A stretch of DNA of 37,531 nt, taken from positions 1 to 37,531 of the forward strand of contig NZ_JASISZ010000076.1 of the NCBI RefSeq assembly GCF_030063355.1, given 5' to 3'. Below the pieces are notes generated by a model, which worked only from the letters and a program-made list of their open reading frames with translations, was not told the DNA's origin and ran no database searches. The translations under genes were made by a program, and so were the position numbers. This stretch comes from Streptomyces sp. PH10-H1. GTDB lineage: Bacteria > Actinomycetota > Actinomycetes > Streptomycetales > Streptomycetaceae. Each line of letters begins with the position of its first letter. Positions within the stretch are counted from its first letter, which is position 1. Positions 19,849 through 28,071 of this stretch are shown piece after piece.

Positions 19849-19876
19849 TCAACACATGCGGGCGTGCGACGTGCGC

Positions 19877-20071
19877 TTATGCCTGTACGAGACACCAGAC
19901 GCCGGTGACGAGGGACAGCGTCCCGATAAGAGTGGTCAAGGCCGCGCCGGCCGCACTGCCTCCCTGCGTCACCGGCGCGCGTCGCGCCGTGCGTGCCCCC
20001 GCCCAGACCAGAAGCGCCGCCCCGAACAGCGCGAAGACCGTCCCGGCGAACAGCGAGGGTGTGCTCTCCAT
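19877..20071 (-). CDS. Small two-helix membrane protein
   Basis: 64 residues with two hydrophobic segments (about 7-25 and 41-62) joined by a basic turn (ARTARRAPVTQGG). The ATG at 20071 has a strong GGAGAAGGAGAC ribosome site just upstream, which supports a real gene despite its size. I do not recognise a family. It ends 28 bases from the converging serine recombinase gene, so the recombinase and its DNA were probably inserted between topA and this gene. Confidence 0.7.
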   Translation of the reverse strand: MESTPSLFAGTVFALFGAALLVWAGARTARRAPVTQGGSAAGAALTTLIGTLSLVTGVWCLVQA

Positions 20072-20455
20072 ACCCGTCTCCTTCTCCGTGACCTGCTATG
20101 GCTCGCGCCGGAGAATCGCACCTCCATACGGCGTCCGGGCGAACCCCGGGTGAATGGCGGCGCACATCAGAGCGGATGGGAGTGGATCGGAGCGCTCTAC
20201 ATCACATACAGCGTGGCGTGTTCGCCACTGCCGTGTTCGCAGACCCGCTGGCTCATGCTCGACGAAGAGGGCACCTGATCGGGCATCACCTTCCAACGTA
20301 AGGAGGACGCCTCACCCGTAGGCGGCCGATGCGGATCACCCTCGCATTCTGCCCCGGGCGGGACGAGCACTCGTGCGAGCTGGAAAGATGTGCCCGTCGA
20401 CCGAAAACCGATGTGTCCTTCGACCGCCGTCACCCAGCAGGGGGAGCCACCCGCC
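20072..20455. other. Non-coding gap upstream of the TM2 gene
   Basis: No convincing gene is present in these 384 bases. The gap should contain the promoter of the rightward TM2 operon and that of the leftward small membrane gene. A strong AAGGAGG at about 20300-20306 is not followed by a start codon at usable distance. The ribosome site of the TM2 gene (AGGGGGAG) is separate, at about 20439-20446. Confidence 0.45.
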
Positions 20456-20908
20456 ATGTCCGACCAGAACCCGTACGGCCAGCCGCAAGACCCCCAGCAG
20501 CAGCCGGGCGCGGCCTACGGCTACCCGCAGTACGGCCAGCCGCAGCAGCCCGGGCAGAACCCGTACGGCCAGCCCGCGGGCGGCCAGCCCGGTTACGGCT
20601 ACCCGCAACAGCCGGGCATGCAGCCCGGCTACGCGCAGCCCGGCGCCTACACCGGCGACCCGGCCGCGCCCTACGGCTACGACCCCTACGGTCGCCCGTA
20701 CTCCGACAAGTCGAAGGTGACGGCGGGACTCCTCTCGCTGTTCCTGGGCGGCTTCGGCGTGGGCCGGTTCTACACCGGCCACATCGGCATGGCGCTCGGC
20801 CAGCTCTTCACGCTCGGCGGCTGCGGCATCTGGTCGCTGATCGACGGCATCATCCTGCTGACGGGCAACAACAACACCGACTCCCAGGGCCGCGTCCTGC
20901 GTGGCTGA
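20456..20908 (+). CDS. TM2-domain membrane protein with Pro/Gln/Tyr-rich N-terminus
   Basis: 150 residues. The first 75 are low-complexity, built from QNPYGQP, YGYPQ and GYAQPG-like units, probably disordered and cytoplasmic. The C-terminal 70 form a TM2 domain: a charged entry (SDKSKVTAGLLSLFLGGFGVGRFYTGH), two membrane helices and a polar turn between them (GLGGCGIW-like, LFTLGGCGIWSLIDG). The role of TM2 proteins in bacteria is not well defined. ATG 20456 follows AGGGGGAG; earlier in-frame ATGs lack such a site. It overlaps the DUF2752 gene by eight bases, implying co-translation, and a paralogue lies 550 bases further on. Confidence 0.9.
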   Translation: MSDQNPYGQPQDPQQQPGAAYGYPQYGQPQQPGQNPYGQPAGGQPGYGYPQQPGMQPGYAQPGAYTGDPAAPYGYDPYGRPYSDKSKVTAGLLSLFLGGFGVGRFYTGHIGMALGQLFTLGGCGIWSLIDGIILLTGNNNTDSQGRVLRG

Positions 20909-21311
20909 AACCCGCCTGCGGCCGACCGCCGGCCGGGTGCGGCGCATCGTCTCGCACCCGGCCTCGGTCCCGCTCGCGCTCCTCGCGGGAGCCGGGTATC
21001 TGTGGACCACCAACCCGCATGAGCCAGGACACCTGTTGCCGCGGTGTCCCTTCAACTGGGCGACCGGGCTGCTCTGCCCCGCCTGCGGGGCGACACGGAT
21101 GCTCTATGACCTGATGCATGGCGATGTGTCCGGTGCCTTCCATGACAACGCGGCGCTGTTCCTGCTGGCGCCTGTGGGCCTGCTCCTCTACGGGCGCTGG
21201 CTGGCGGAGGGGCTGCGCGGCCGGGCGTACCGGCCGGTCGTTCCGGGCCGCTACCAGGCCGTACTCATCGGCGGGGCACTGGTCTGGGGTGTACTGCGCA
21301 ACATCGTCTAG
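20901..21311 (+). CDS. DUF2752-family membrane protein
   Basis: 136 residues with three hydrophobic segments. The family signature is a Cys/Pro-containing loop: PRCPFNWATGLLCPACGATRMLYDLMHGD. The function of DUF2752 is unknown; the conserved Cys pair (CPAC) could bind metal or form a disulfide. Start GTG 20901 lies inside the end of the TM2 gene, so translation is likely coupled. The next gene is another TM2 protein 146 bases downstream. Confidence 0.88.
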   Translation: MAETRLRPTAGRVRRIVSHPASVPLALLAGAGYLWTTNPHEPGHLLPRCPFNWATGLLCPACGATRMLYDLMHGDVSGAFHDNAALFLLAPVGLLLYGRWLAEGLRGRAYRPVVPGRYQAVLIGGALVWGVLRNIV

Positions 21312-21457
21312 CACACCACTGATCACATTTGAATGAAGTCCGGCGAATTCATGTGACTCCCGATGAGCGTTGATGCCAGGATCGGGCCATCGCATCGGGG
21401 GCGGAGCATCTGAGCACGTCCCTTTGGTGTTTCGTCCCCAACGCAAGGAGCCATTTC

Positions 21458-21721
21458 ATGGCCACGCCCACCCCTGACGCCCCGTTCGGTTACGACCCCC
21501 AGGGCCGTCCGCTGTCGGACAAGTCCAAGATCACCGCCGGTCTGCTGCAGCTCTTCCTCGGCTCCCTCGGCATCGGGCGGTTCTACACCGGCCACACCGG
21601 CATGGCGCTCGGCCAACTCTTCACGCTCGGCGGCTGCGGCATCTGGTCGTTCATCGACGCCATCATCTTCTTCACCAGCAAGGACCGCACCGACTCCAAC
21701 GGGCGCGTGCTGCAGGGCTGA
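21458..21721 (+). CDS. Short TM2-domain protein
   Basis: 87 residues. A very short N-terminus (MATPTPDAPFGYDPQGRPL) precedes a TM2 domain nearly identical to that of the protein at 20456 (SDKSKITAGLLQLFLGSLGIGRFYTGH, then LFTLGGCGIWSFIDAIIFF, written here in two parts). It ends with the same TDSNGRVLQG-like tail. AAGGAG seven bases before the ATG supports the start. The two genes are clearly paralogues from a local duplication around the DUF2752 gene, with the disordered N-terminal region lost or gained in one. A strong terminator follows. Confidence 0.88.
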   Translation: MATPTPDAPFGYDPQGRPLSDKSKITAGLLQLFLGSLGIGRFYTGHTGMALGQLFTLGGCGIWSFIDAIIFFTSKDRTDSNGRVLQG

Positions 21722-21735
21722 TCCCCCGGCTTGCT

Positions 21736-21782
21736 GCACCGCGGCCCGCCCCCGTTCCGCTGCGGAGGGCGGGCCGCGGTGC
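21736..21782. terminator. Bidirectional hairpin terminator
   Basis: A perfect 16-base inverted repeat (21736-21751 and 21767-21782, arm GCACCGCGGCCCGCCC) with a 15-base loop lies between the TM2 gene and the converging methyltransferase gene. It would serve both directions. Confidence 0.85.
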
Positions 21783-21836
21783 GTCCGGGGGCCGAGCCGG
21801 GTGGCGGGGCAGCCAGGTGGCCGGGCAGTCCCTGCG

Positions 21837-23363
21837 TCAGCCCTCGACCGGGTCCAGGAAGCCCTGTTCGACGAGGAGCCGGATCGATTCCGGCGTACGG
21901 TCGCGCAGTATCACCGGGTCCTCGCCCAGCAGCTGGGCGATGGCGTCCAGGATCCGGCCGGCCGGCAACGTCCCGTCGCACACGCCCGCGAAGCCCGCGC
22001 CGACCGTGTCGACCTTGGTGGCGCGCCGCATCCCGCGGTTGGCGCGCAGCACCACGTGCTCCGGGTCCTCGGCGCCCGGCAGCCCCACCTGCTCCTGCAC
22101 GACCTCGTCGGTGAGCCGGAAGCGCGCCTCCAGCAGCGCGGCGTCGTCGTGCGTCCGCAGGAAGTCCTGACGGCCGAACCAGTCCTTGATGTGGGCGCCG
22201 AGCGGCTGCTCCACCGGGTGCGGCCATTCCTCGGCGGTGATGGCCGGGTGGTCGGAGCCGGATTTGCGGAGCGTGATCCAGCCGAAGCCGACGCCCTTGA
22301 CCTTGCGCTGTTCGAACTCGTCGAGCCAGGCGTCGTAGCGGGCCGCGTACTCGGCGGGGTCGGCGCGGTGGTCGCCGCCGTCGCGCAGCCACAGCTCCGC
22401 GTACTGGGTGATGTCCTGGACCTCGCGCTGCACGATCCAGGCGTCGCAGCCGCGCGGCACCCAGCCGGCCAGCCGCTCGCGCCAGTCCTCGCCCTCGGTG
22501 TGCTGCCAGTTGGCGAGCAGCTGGCAGTAACCGCCGTCGTTGAGGTGCGCGGCGGACTGCTGCACGAGGGTGCGGCACAGATCGTCGCCCCGCATTCCGC
22601 CGTCGCGGTAGGTGAAGCGGCCGGCCGGGGAGATGACGAACGGCGGGTTGGACACGATCAGGTCGAAGCGGGCCTCACCGACCGGTTCGAAGAGGCTGCC
22701 CTGCCGCAGCGCGGGCTCCGGCGCTCCGGAGAGCGCGAGGGTGAGCCGCGCGAAGTGCAGGGCGCGCGCGTTCACATCGGTCGCGGTGACCCGGGTGGCG
22801 TGCCGGGAGGCGTGCAGCGCCTGGACGCCGGAGCCGGTGCCGAGGTCGAGCGCCGAGGCCGCCGGCTCGCGGACGGTCAGGGCCGCCAGCGTCATGGAGG
22901 CTCCTCCGACGCCCAGCACGAGATCGGCCCGGTCCACGCCGGGCGCCGTGCCGATGCCGCCGGCACCGCCGACCGCGCAGCCGAGGTCGGAGACGATCCA
23001 CCAGTCCTCGCCGCCGTCACCCGCGTACGGGCGTACGTCCACGGTGGCGCGCAGCTCGTCGCCGTCCCGCACCAGCCAGCCGTCGGCGAGGCACACCTCG
23101 ACGGGCAGGGCGGCGCGCAGCCGCTCGTACGCCACGGGCCGCTGCAGCAGGAAGAGCCGCACGAGCGACTCCAGCGGGCTGCCGCCGCGGGTGGCGCGCA
23201 GCGCGGGCACGGTCTCGGCCCGGGACAGGGCCGCGTAGGCGGAGGCGCCGAGCAGGTCGAGGCAGCCGTCGGCGGTGAAGGCGGCGGCCCGCAGGGCGTC
23301 ACGCAGCCGTTCCGCGTGATCCGGGGCGGGAAGGGGCGGGGCGGTGAAGCGGGGCATACTCAC
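21837..23363 (-). CDS. Class I SAM-dependent methyltransferase (NPPF type)
   Basis: 508 residues. The N-terminal half (about 1-160) is a conserved but uncharacterised region, LRDALRAAAFTADGCLDLLG onward. A Rossmann methyltransferase domain follows with the SAM-binding motif ALDLGTGSGVQALHASRH and the catalytic SNPPFVISP motif typical of enzymes that methylate amide or exocyclic nitrogens, such as PrmC, HemK and RNA N2-guanine methyltransferases. The C-terminal 180 residues are an additional domain. The substrate cannot be named. Start GTG 23363 or ATG 23357; both fit. Confidence 0.88.
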   Translation of the reverse strand: MSMPRFTAPPLPAPDHAERLRDALRAAAFTADGCLDLLGASAYAALSRAETVPALRATRGGSPLESLVRLFLLQRPVAYERLRAALPVEVCLADGWLVRDGDELRATVDVRPYAGDGGEDWWIVSDLGCAVGGAGGIGTAPGVDRADLVLGVGGASMTLAALTVREPAASALDLGTGSGVQALHASRHATRVTATDVNARALHFARLTLALSGAPEPALRQGSLFEPVGEARFDLIVSNPPFVISPAGRFTYRDGGMRGDDLCRTLVQQSAAHLNDGGYCQLLANWQHTEGEDWRERLAGWVPRGCDAWIVQREVQDITQYAELWLRDGGDHRADPAEYAARYDAWLDEFEQRKVKGVGFGWITLRKSGSDHPAITAEEWPHPVEQPLGAHIKDWFGRQDFLRTHDDAALLEARFRLTDEVVQEQVGLPGAEDPEHVVLRANRGMRRATKVDTVGAGFAGVCDGTLPAGRILDAIAQLLGEDPVILRDRTPESIRLLVEQGFLDPVEG

Positions 23364-23387
23364 GCCCCCATTGTCGCGGAACGAGCG

Positions 23388-23420
23388 CGGCCCGGCGCCC
23401 CTCGGAGGGATGCCGGGCCG
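23388..23420 (-). terminator. Hairpin downstream of the lipoprotein gene
   Basis: A nine-base perfect stem (CGGCCCGGC, 23388-23396, with 23412-23420) contains an inner CCCT-CGG-AGGG. It lies 128 bases after the lipoprotein stop and just before the methyltransferase start, so it likely ends the hppA/lipoprotein transcript. Between it and 23547 lie near-perfect CGTCCGGCCG repeats (about 23514-23540) and no gene. Confidence 0.6.
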
Positions 23421-23547
23421 TGTCGGTACGTCGGATCAGGTCAGATCACGTCGGGGACGCGCCGTAGACGTGCCATGGATGTGCCGTGGCCTCCGCCAGG
23501 ACGTGTCGGACCGCGTCCGGCCGCGTCCGGCCGCGCCCGGCCCCGCG

Positions 23548-24108
23548 TCAGGTCTTGGACGGTGAGGCTCCGGTCTGCTGGCAGCCCTGCTGGCTGGACA
23601 TGGCCTTGCCCACGTCTCCGTTGCGCAGGGTGTTCAGCGCCGCCTCCGCGGTCTTGTTGGCCTTGTCCGCCTCCACCGAGGCGGCCGTGAGGCCGTCGGC
23701 GAACTTCGCCTGGTCCCCGGCGTCGAGCCCGTCCACCTTGCTCTTCACCGCGGCGTAGGCGGCCGATGCCTTGGTCAGATCGGCGATCGAGTTCTTCTGC
23801 TGGTCCGCGCCCTTGTCCACAGGTGGCGCCCCGGCCTTGCTCACGATGTCCGCGAGGGACTTGTACGCGTCGGAGATCTGCTGGAAGGCCGCGGAGTCCG
23901 CCGCCTTCACATCCGCCGGCTTGCCGTTCTTGTCGACCTTGGTGATCGCCGTGTTCGCGTCGTTGATCTTCTTCGTCTGTGCCGAGGCCTGGTCGCAGAC
24001 AGTCTTCGCCCAGGCGTCCAGCTTCTTATTGGAGTTGTCGCTGCTGCATCCCGACAATGCCAGGAGCAGAGCAGCACCGGACAGCGCAGCCAAGAGCTTC
24101 TTGTTCAC
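23548..24108 (-). CDS. Small secreted lipoprotein
   Basis: 186 residues. A lipoprotein signal peptide begins VNKKLLAALSGAALLLALSGC, given here as the segment from residue 1; the lipobox is LSGC with the lipidated Cys at 21. The mature part is polar, helical and Ala/Lys/Asp-rich (VCDQASAQTKKINDANTAIT) with one further Cys pair, likely a disulfide-containing helical bundle anchored on the outer face of the membrane. Function is unknown. GTG 24108 has GAAGGG upstream. Its reading frame is the same as that of hppA upstream, with no stop between, see the hppA entry. Confidence 0.88.
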   Translation of the reverse strand: MNKKLLAALSGAALLLALSGCSSDNSNKKLDAWAKTVCDQASAQTKKINDANTAITKVDKNGKPADVKAADSAAFQQISDAYKSLADIVSKAGAPPVDKGADQQKNSIADLTKASAAYAAVKSKVDGLDAGDQAKFADGLTAASVEADKANKTAEAALNTLRNGDVGKAMSSQQGCQQTGASPSKT

Positions 24109-24269
24109 CGGATGTGTCCCTTCCATGGCTCTACGGCCCCGGAACTTACACGCCAATCGGGTGCCGACTACGAGTCCGGAGTGGGATTCACCCCCTAATG
24201 GGGCCATTTGCACCAAGGAACAGTGACGCGAACGATGACACAGGACGCTCGCGCACGGCGGCGGGTCGA

Positions 24270-26643
24270 TTAAGGCCTTCGCCGGCTCGGAGTTCTCTTC
24301 GTCACCCATGGCGATTCCGCGCCGCTTGGAGATGTAGACCGCGCCGACGATGACGGCGATCGAGATGACGGCGACGCCGATGCGGACACCGAGGTTCGCG
24401 TCGTCGCCGTAGGAGAACTTCACCACCGCCGGGGCGATCAGCAGCGCCACCAGGTTCATGACCTTGAGCAGCGGGTTGATCGCCGGGCCCGCGGTGTCCT
24501 TGAACGGGTCGCCGACCGTGTCACCGATGACGGTCGCGGCATGGGCCTCGCTGCCCTTGCCGCCATAGTTGCCGTCCTCGACCAGTTTCTTGGCGTTGTC
24601 CCAGGCACCGCCGGAATTCGCGAGGAACACCGCCATCAGGGTGCCGGTGCCGATCGCGCCGGCCAGATACGAGCCGAGCGAGCCGACGCCGAGGGAGAAG
24701 CCGACGGCCACGGGCGCGAGCACGGCGAGCAGACCGGGGGTGGCCAGCTCGCGCAGCGCGTCCTTGGTGCAGATGTCGACGACCGCCCCGTACTCCGGCA
24801 GCTCGGTGCCGTCCATGATCCCGGGGTGCTCGCGGAACTGCCGCCGCACCTCGTAGACCACCGCGCCCGCCGACCGCGAGACGGCGCTGATGGCGAGTCC
24901 GGAGAAGAGGAACACAACGGCCGCGCCGAGCAGCAGTCCGAACAGGTTGTTTGGCTGGGAGATGTCGAGGCTGAGCCATCTCATGTCCGACGCGGAGATG
25001 TTGGCGCCCGCGACCGCGGTGTCGATCGCCTCCTTGAACGCGCCGAAGAGCGCGGTCGCGGCGAGCACGGCCGTGGCGATGGCGATGCCCTTGGTGATCG
25101 CCTTGGTGGTGTTGCCGACGGCGTCCAGGTCGGTGAGCACCTGGGCGCCCTCGCCGTGCACGTCCCCTGACATCTCGGCGATGCCCTGGGCGTTGTCGGA
25201 GACCGGGCCGAAGGTGTCCATGGCCACGATCACGCCGACGGTGGTGAGCAGCCCGGTGCCGGCCAGGGCGACGGCGAACAGCGCGAGCCACACCGAGGTG
25301 CCGCCCAGCAGGAACGCCCCGTAGACCGACAGCCCGATCAGCACCGCCGAGTAGACCGCGGACTCCAGGCCGATCGAGATTCCGGCGAGGACCACGGTGG
25401 CGGCGCCGGTCAGCGAGGACTTGCCGATGTCCTGGACGGGACGGCGGCTGGTCTCGGTGAAGTAGCCGGTGAGCTGCTGGATGAGCGCGGCGAGCACGAT
25501 GCCGATGGCGACCGCGACGAGCGCGAGGACGCGCGGGTCGCCGGAGTGGCCGGCGATGTCGGCCGGGACACCCTTCAAGTCGGCGTAGGAGGACGGCAGA
25601 TAGAGGTAGACCGCCACGGCGACCATCACCAGCGAGATGACGGCGGAGATGAAGAAGCCGCGGTTGATGGCGGTCATCCCGCTGCGGTCGGAGCGGCGTG
25701 GCGCGACCGCGAAGATGCCGACCATCGCGGTGAGCACGCCGATCGCGGGGATGAGCAGCGGGAAGGCCAGGCCGGCGTCCCCGAAGGTCACCTTGCCGAG
25801 GATGAGCGCGGCGACCAGGGTGACGGCGTAGGACTCGAAGAGGTCGGCGGCCATGCCCGCGCAGTCACCGACGTTGTCGCCCACATTGTCCGCGATGGTG
25901 GCGGCGTTGCGCGGGTCGTCCTCCGGGATGCCCTTCTCGACCTTGCCTACGAGGTCGGCGCCCACGTCGGCGGCCTTGGTGAAGATGCCGCCGCCGACAC
26001 GCATGAACATCGCGAGCAGTGCCGCGCCGAATCCGAAGCCCTCCAGCACCTTCGGCGCGTCGGCCTTGTAGATCAGCACGACGACCGAAGCGCCCAGCAG
26101 GCCGAGGCCCACCGTGAACATTCCGACCACGCCGCCGGTACGGAACGCGATCTTCATCGCGCGGTGCGAGACATCGGTCAGATCCGCTTTCGGTTCCCCG
26201 GGAGCGGGCGTGGCCGACCGCGCGGCCGCCGCGACGCGCACATTGGCGCGCACCGCCAGCCACATGCCGACATAGCCGGTGACCGCCGAGAACACGGCGC
26301 CCACCAGGAAGAACACCGAACGGCCGATCCGCTGCGAGGTGCTGTCCGAGGGCAGCAGCATCAGCAGGAAGAACGCCACTACGGCGAAGATCCCCAGCGT
26401 ACGGAACTGCCGTGCGAGGTAGGCGTTCGCGCCTTCCTGCACAGCAGCGGCGATGCGCTTCATGCTGTCGGTGCCCTCGTCCGCCGAGAGCACTTGACGT
26501 ACCAGCACTCCGGCGAGCGCCAGTGCTGCCACCGCGACAACCACGATGATCAGCACGAGATTGCGATTGCCTTCGGTCAGTACCGGCCCGGCGGCCAGAG
26601 ACTGAGCGATGTCCTGCGTGTGAGGGGTAAGTGGCCCCGCCAT
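24270..26643 (-). CDS. hppA: K+-independent H+-translocating pyrophosphatase with altered 3' end
   Basis: About 790 residues with some 16 membrane helices. The pyrophosphate-binding site reads DVGADLVGKVEKGIPEDDPRN and the acidic GDNVGDCAGMAADLFESY follows. GNTTKAITKG carries the Lys that marks the K+-independent class, where K+-dependent enzymes have Ala. The pump couples PPi hydrolysis to proton export. ATG 26643 has AAGGAGGA upstream. At the 3' end the frame reads GDEENSEPAKA then Leu (TTA, 24271-24273) and stays open through the intergenic region into the lipoprotein gene, to 23548. Removing one T gives TAA exactly at 24270-24272 and a normal end, so a one-base insertion or a sequencing error is likely. 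The extension looks non-coding and holds two TTA codons, rare in Streptomyces. Confidence 0.93.
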
Positions 26644-27052
26644 TCGTCCTCCTTGACGTTTGGCGCATGGGCGCGCGGCTCCTGCGACTCCCACAGCCGC
26701 GACGCTCAGCGAGCTGAGCAAAGATGGACGGATTGTAGGGAGCCGGACTAGATCAAAACAGTGCGCGGGATCAGAATTCGCCTGCACTGGGGAAGCCGAA
26801 ATTCCTCTTGGGCGCGTAAACCACCGAATGCGGTGAAGATTCGGGCGTCACGAAACCGCCCACGAAGATCACCCGAATGATCGTTTGACGGCTCGCCAGG
26901 AGTGCGGGGGGCGAGGCGGCCGACGGGAGCCGCGCGGGGCTACGGAGGGCCGCGGGGCGCCGCGCGGGGCACCGGGGCTACGGAGCTACGGAGCTACGGA
27001 GCTACGGAGCTACGGGGAGAGTGTTGGCGGGGGAACGTGCGGGAGACGGCGG
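26644..27052. other. Intergenic region between hppA and the anti-sigma gene
   Basis: No gene is evident. The left part upstream of hppA is AT-richer (about 26745-26890) and should contain the hppA promoter. The right part is G-rich and repetitive, including the eight-base tandem repeat at 26977-27016. It lies downstream of the anti-sigma stop codon. Confidence 0.5.
26977..27016. repeat. Five tandem copies of an eight-base unit
   Basis: GCTACGGA is repeated four times without change, followed by GCTACGGG. A single related copy lies near 26938-26947. It is just after the anti-sigma gene and is a likely site of slippage. It is too short and spacerless to be a CRISPR array. Confidence 0.95.
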
Positions 27053-27484
27053 CTACGGGTGCACGGCGGCGGACGCCGTCGGCCAGCTCATGCGGATGAC
27101 TCCGCCGTGCTCGCCCACGGTGACCTCGACGTCATCGACCAGGCCGCTGATGACGGCAAGGCCCATCTCGCCCTCGTCATCGGAGTCATCGCCGGCGGAC
27201 ATGCGCGCCGACGGGACAGACCCCGCCGGGGCACCCGGCGCCTCGTCACCGACCTCGATGGAGAATTTCTTCTCCTCCTCGGTCAGCAGCACCCGTACGG
27301 GGCGCTCGACGCCGTTGCTCAGGTGCAGGCCGACGGCGCGGCTGCACGCCTCGCCCACGGCAAGCCGCACCTCGTCAAGGACTGCCTCGTCCACCCCCGC
27401 CCGGCGCGCTACCGCAGCCGCTACGAGCCGTGCGGTGCGCACGTGCTCGGGCTGAGCGCTGAAGAGCAGTTCTACGGTGGGCAT
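27053..27484 (-). CDS. Anti-sigma factor/kinase of the RsbW type, BldG partner
   Basis: 143 residues, a single HATPase_c (GHKL) domain. The N-box is EVRLAVGEACSRAVGLH. The ADP-contact motif IEVGDEAPG and the later GEMGLAVISGLVDDV segment follow, with an Asp/Glu-rich insert (SAGDDSDDEGE) between them. Such proteins bind and inhibit a sigma factor and can phosphorylate an anti-anti-sigma factor. The gene lies 88 bases downstream of bldG, the position of SCO3548 in S. coelicolor, whose product interacts with BldG. ATG 27484 is preferred, with GGGGGAGG just upstream, over 27517. The first half keeps the N-box Asn position altered (EACSRA rather than EAxxNA), which may reduce kinase activity. Confidence 0.88.
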   Translation of the reverse strand: MPTVELLFSAQPEHVRTARLVAAAVARRAGVDEAVLDEVRLAVGEACSRAVGLHLSNGVERPVRVLLTEEEKKFSIEVGDEAPGAPAGSVPSARMSAGDDSDDEGEMGLAVISGLVDDVEVTVGEHGGVIRMSWPTASAAVHP

Positions 27485-27572
27485 GGCCTCCCCCTCGCTC
27501 CTATGGGTGGGCATCACAGGGGTCCGGGCGACGAAACCGCCCGGTACCCCCGTCCTGCGACGATCGGGATGA

Positions 27573-27914
27573 TCAGTCGTTCGCCGCGACAGCCTCGTCG
27601 ACCGAGGTGTGGATCGGGAACACCTTGGTCAGGCCAGTAATCCGGAAAATCTTAAGAATGCGCTCCTGATTGCACACCAGGCGCAGCGAGCCTTCGTGAG
27701 CACGCACCCGCTTGAGACCGCCGACCAGTACACCCAGACCGGTGGAGTCGAGGAAATCGACTCCCTCCATGTCCACAACCAGGTGATAACTGCCGTCGTT
27801 CACCAGCTCTACCAGCTGCTCACGCAGCTTGGGCGCGGTGTACACATCAATCTCGCCGCCGACCTCGACGACCGTACGGTCGCCAACGGTTCGAGTCGAC
27901 AGGGACAGGTCCAC
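27573..27914 (-). CDS. bldG: Anti-anti-sigma factor BldG (STAS domain)
   Basis: 113 residues, a STAS domain. The sequence begins VDLSLSTRTVGDRTVVEVGG, and the phosphorylatable serine is Ser57 in DFLDSTGLGVLVGG, as known for BldG. BldG is needed for aerial mycelium formation and antibiotic production; unphosphorylated, it titrates anti-sigma factors. GTG 27914 has GGAGG four bases upstream and gives the known length of 113. It is followed by its anti-sigma partner gene, and is divergent from the helicase gene. The PAS-SpoIIE phosphatase elsewhere in the window is a candidate for acting on such proteins, though no link is shown. Confidence 0.97.
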   Translation of the reverse strand: MDLSLSTRTVGDRTVVEVGGEIDVYTAPKLREQLVELVNDGSYHLVVDMEGVDFLDSTGLGVLVGGLKRVRAHEGSLRLVCNQERILKIFRITGLTKVFPIHTSVDEAVAAND

Positions 27915-27996
27915 GGATCCTCCAGCACCTTGCATCGAGCGGCGTCGCCCCCGGGGACCTCCCCACCGAAGGGGAGGGGACGGATCGGCAGCCGCG

Positions 27997-28071
27997 ATGG
28001 CATTCAATCACTTCACAGCGGGCCAGCACGACGCCTTCCTGCGATTGTCCGTCACGCCGGTGACACACTGA
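27997..28071 (+). other. Possible lost N-terminus of the helicase gene
   Basis: An ATG at 27997 opens 24 codons (MAFNHFTAGQHDAF...VTPVTH) in the helicase frame and ends at TGA 28069-28071, directly before the GTG used for the helicase. I recall homologues that start MAFNH and run through SVTPVTHS into the helicase. If so, TCA (Ser) has become TGA here. Confidence 0.45.

Noticed and set aside
20329..21114. Open frame overlapping the TM2 gene in another frame
   Set aside because: Pro/Arg-rich product without ribosome site; the TM2 and DUF2752 genes explain the region.
26977..27016. Possible CRISPR array
   Set aside because: Units are eight bases with no spacers; it is a simple tandem repeat.
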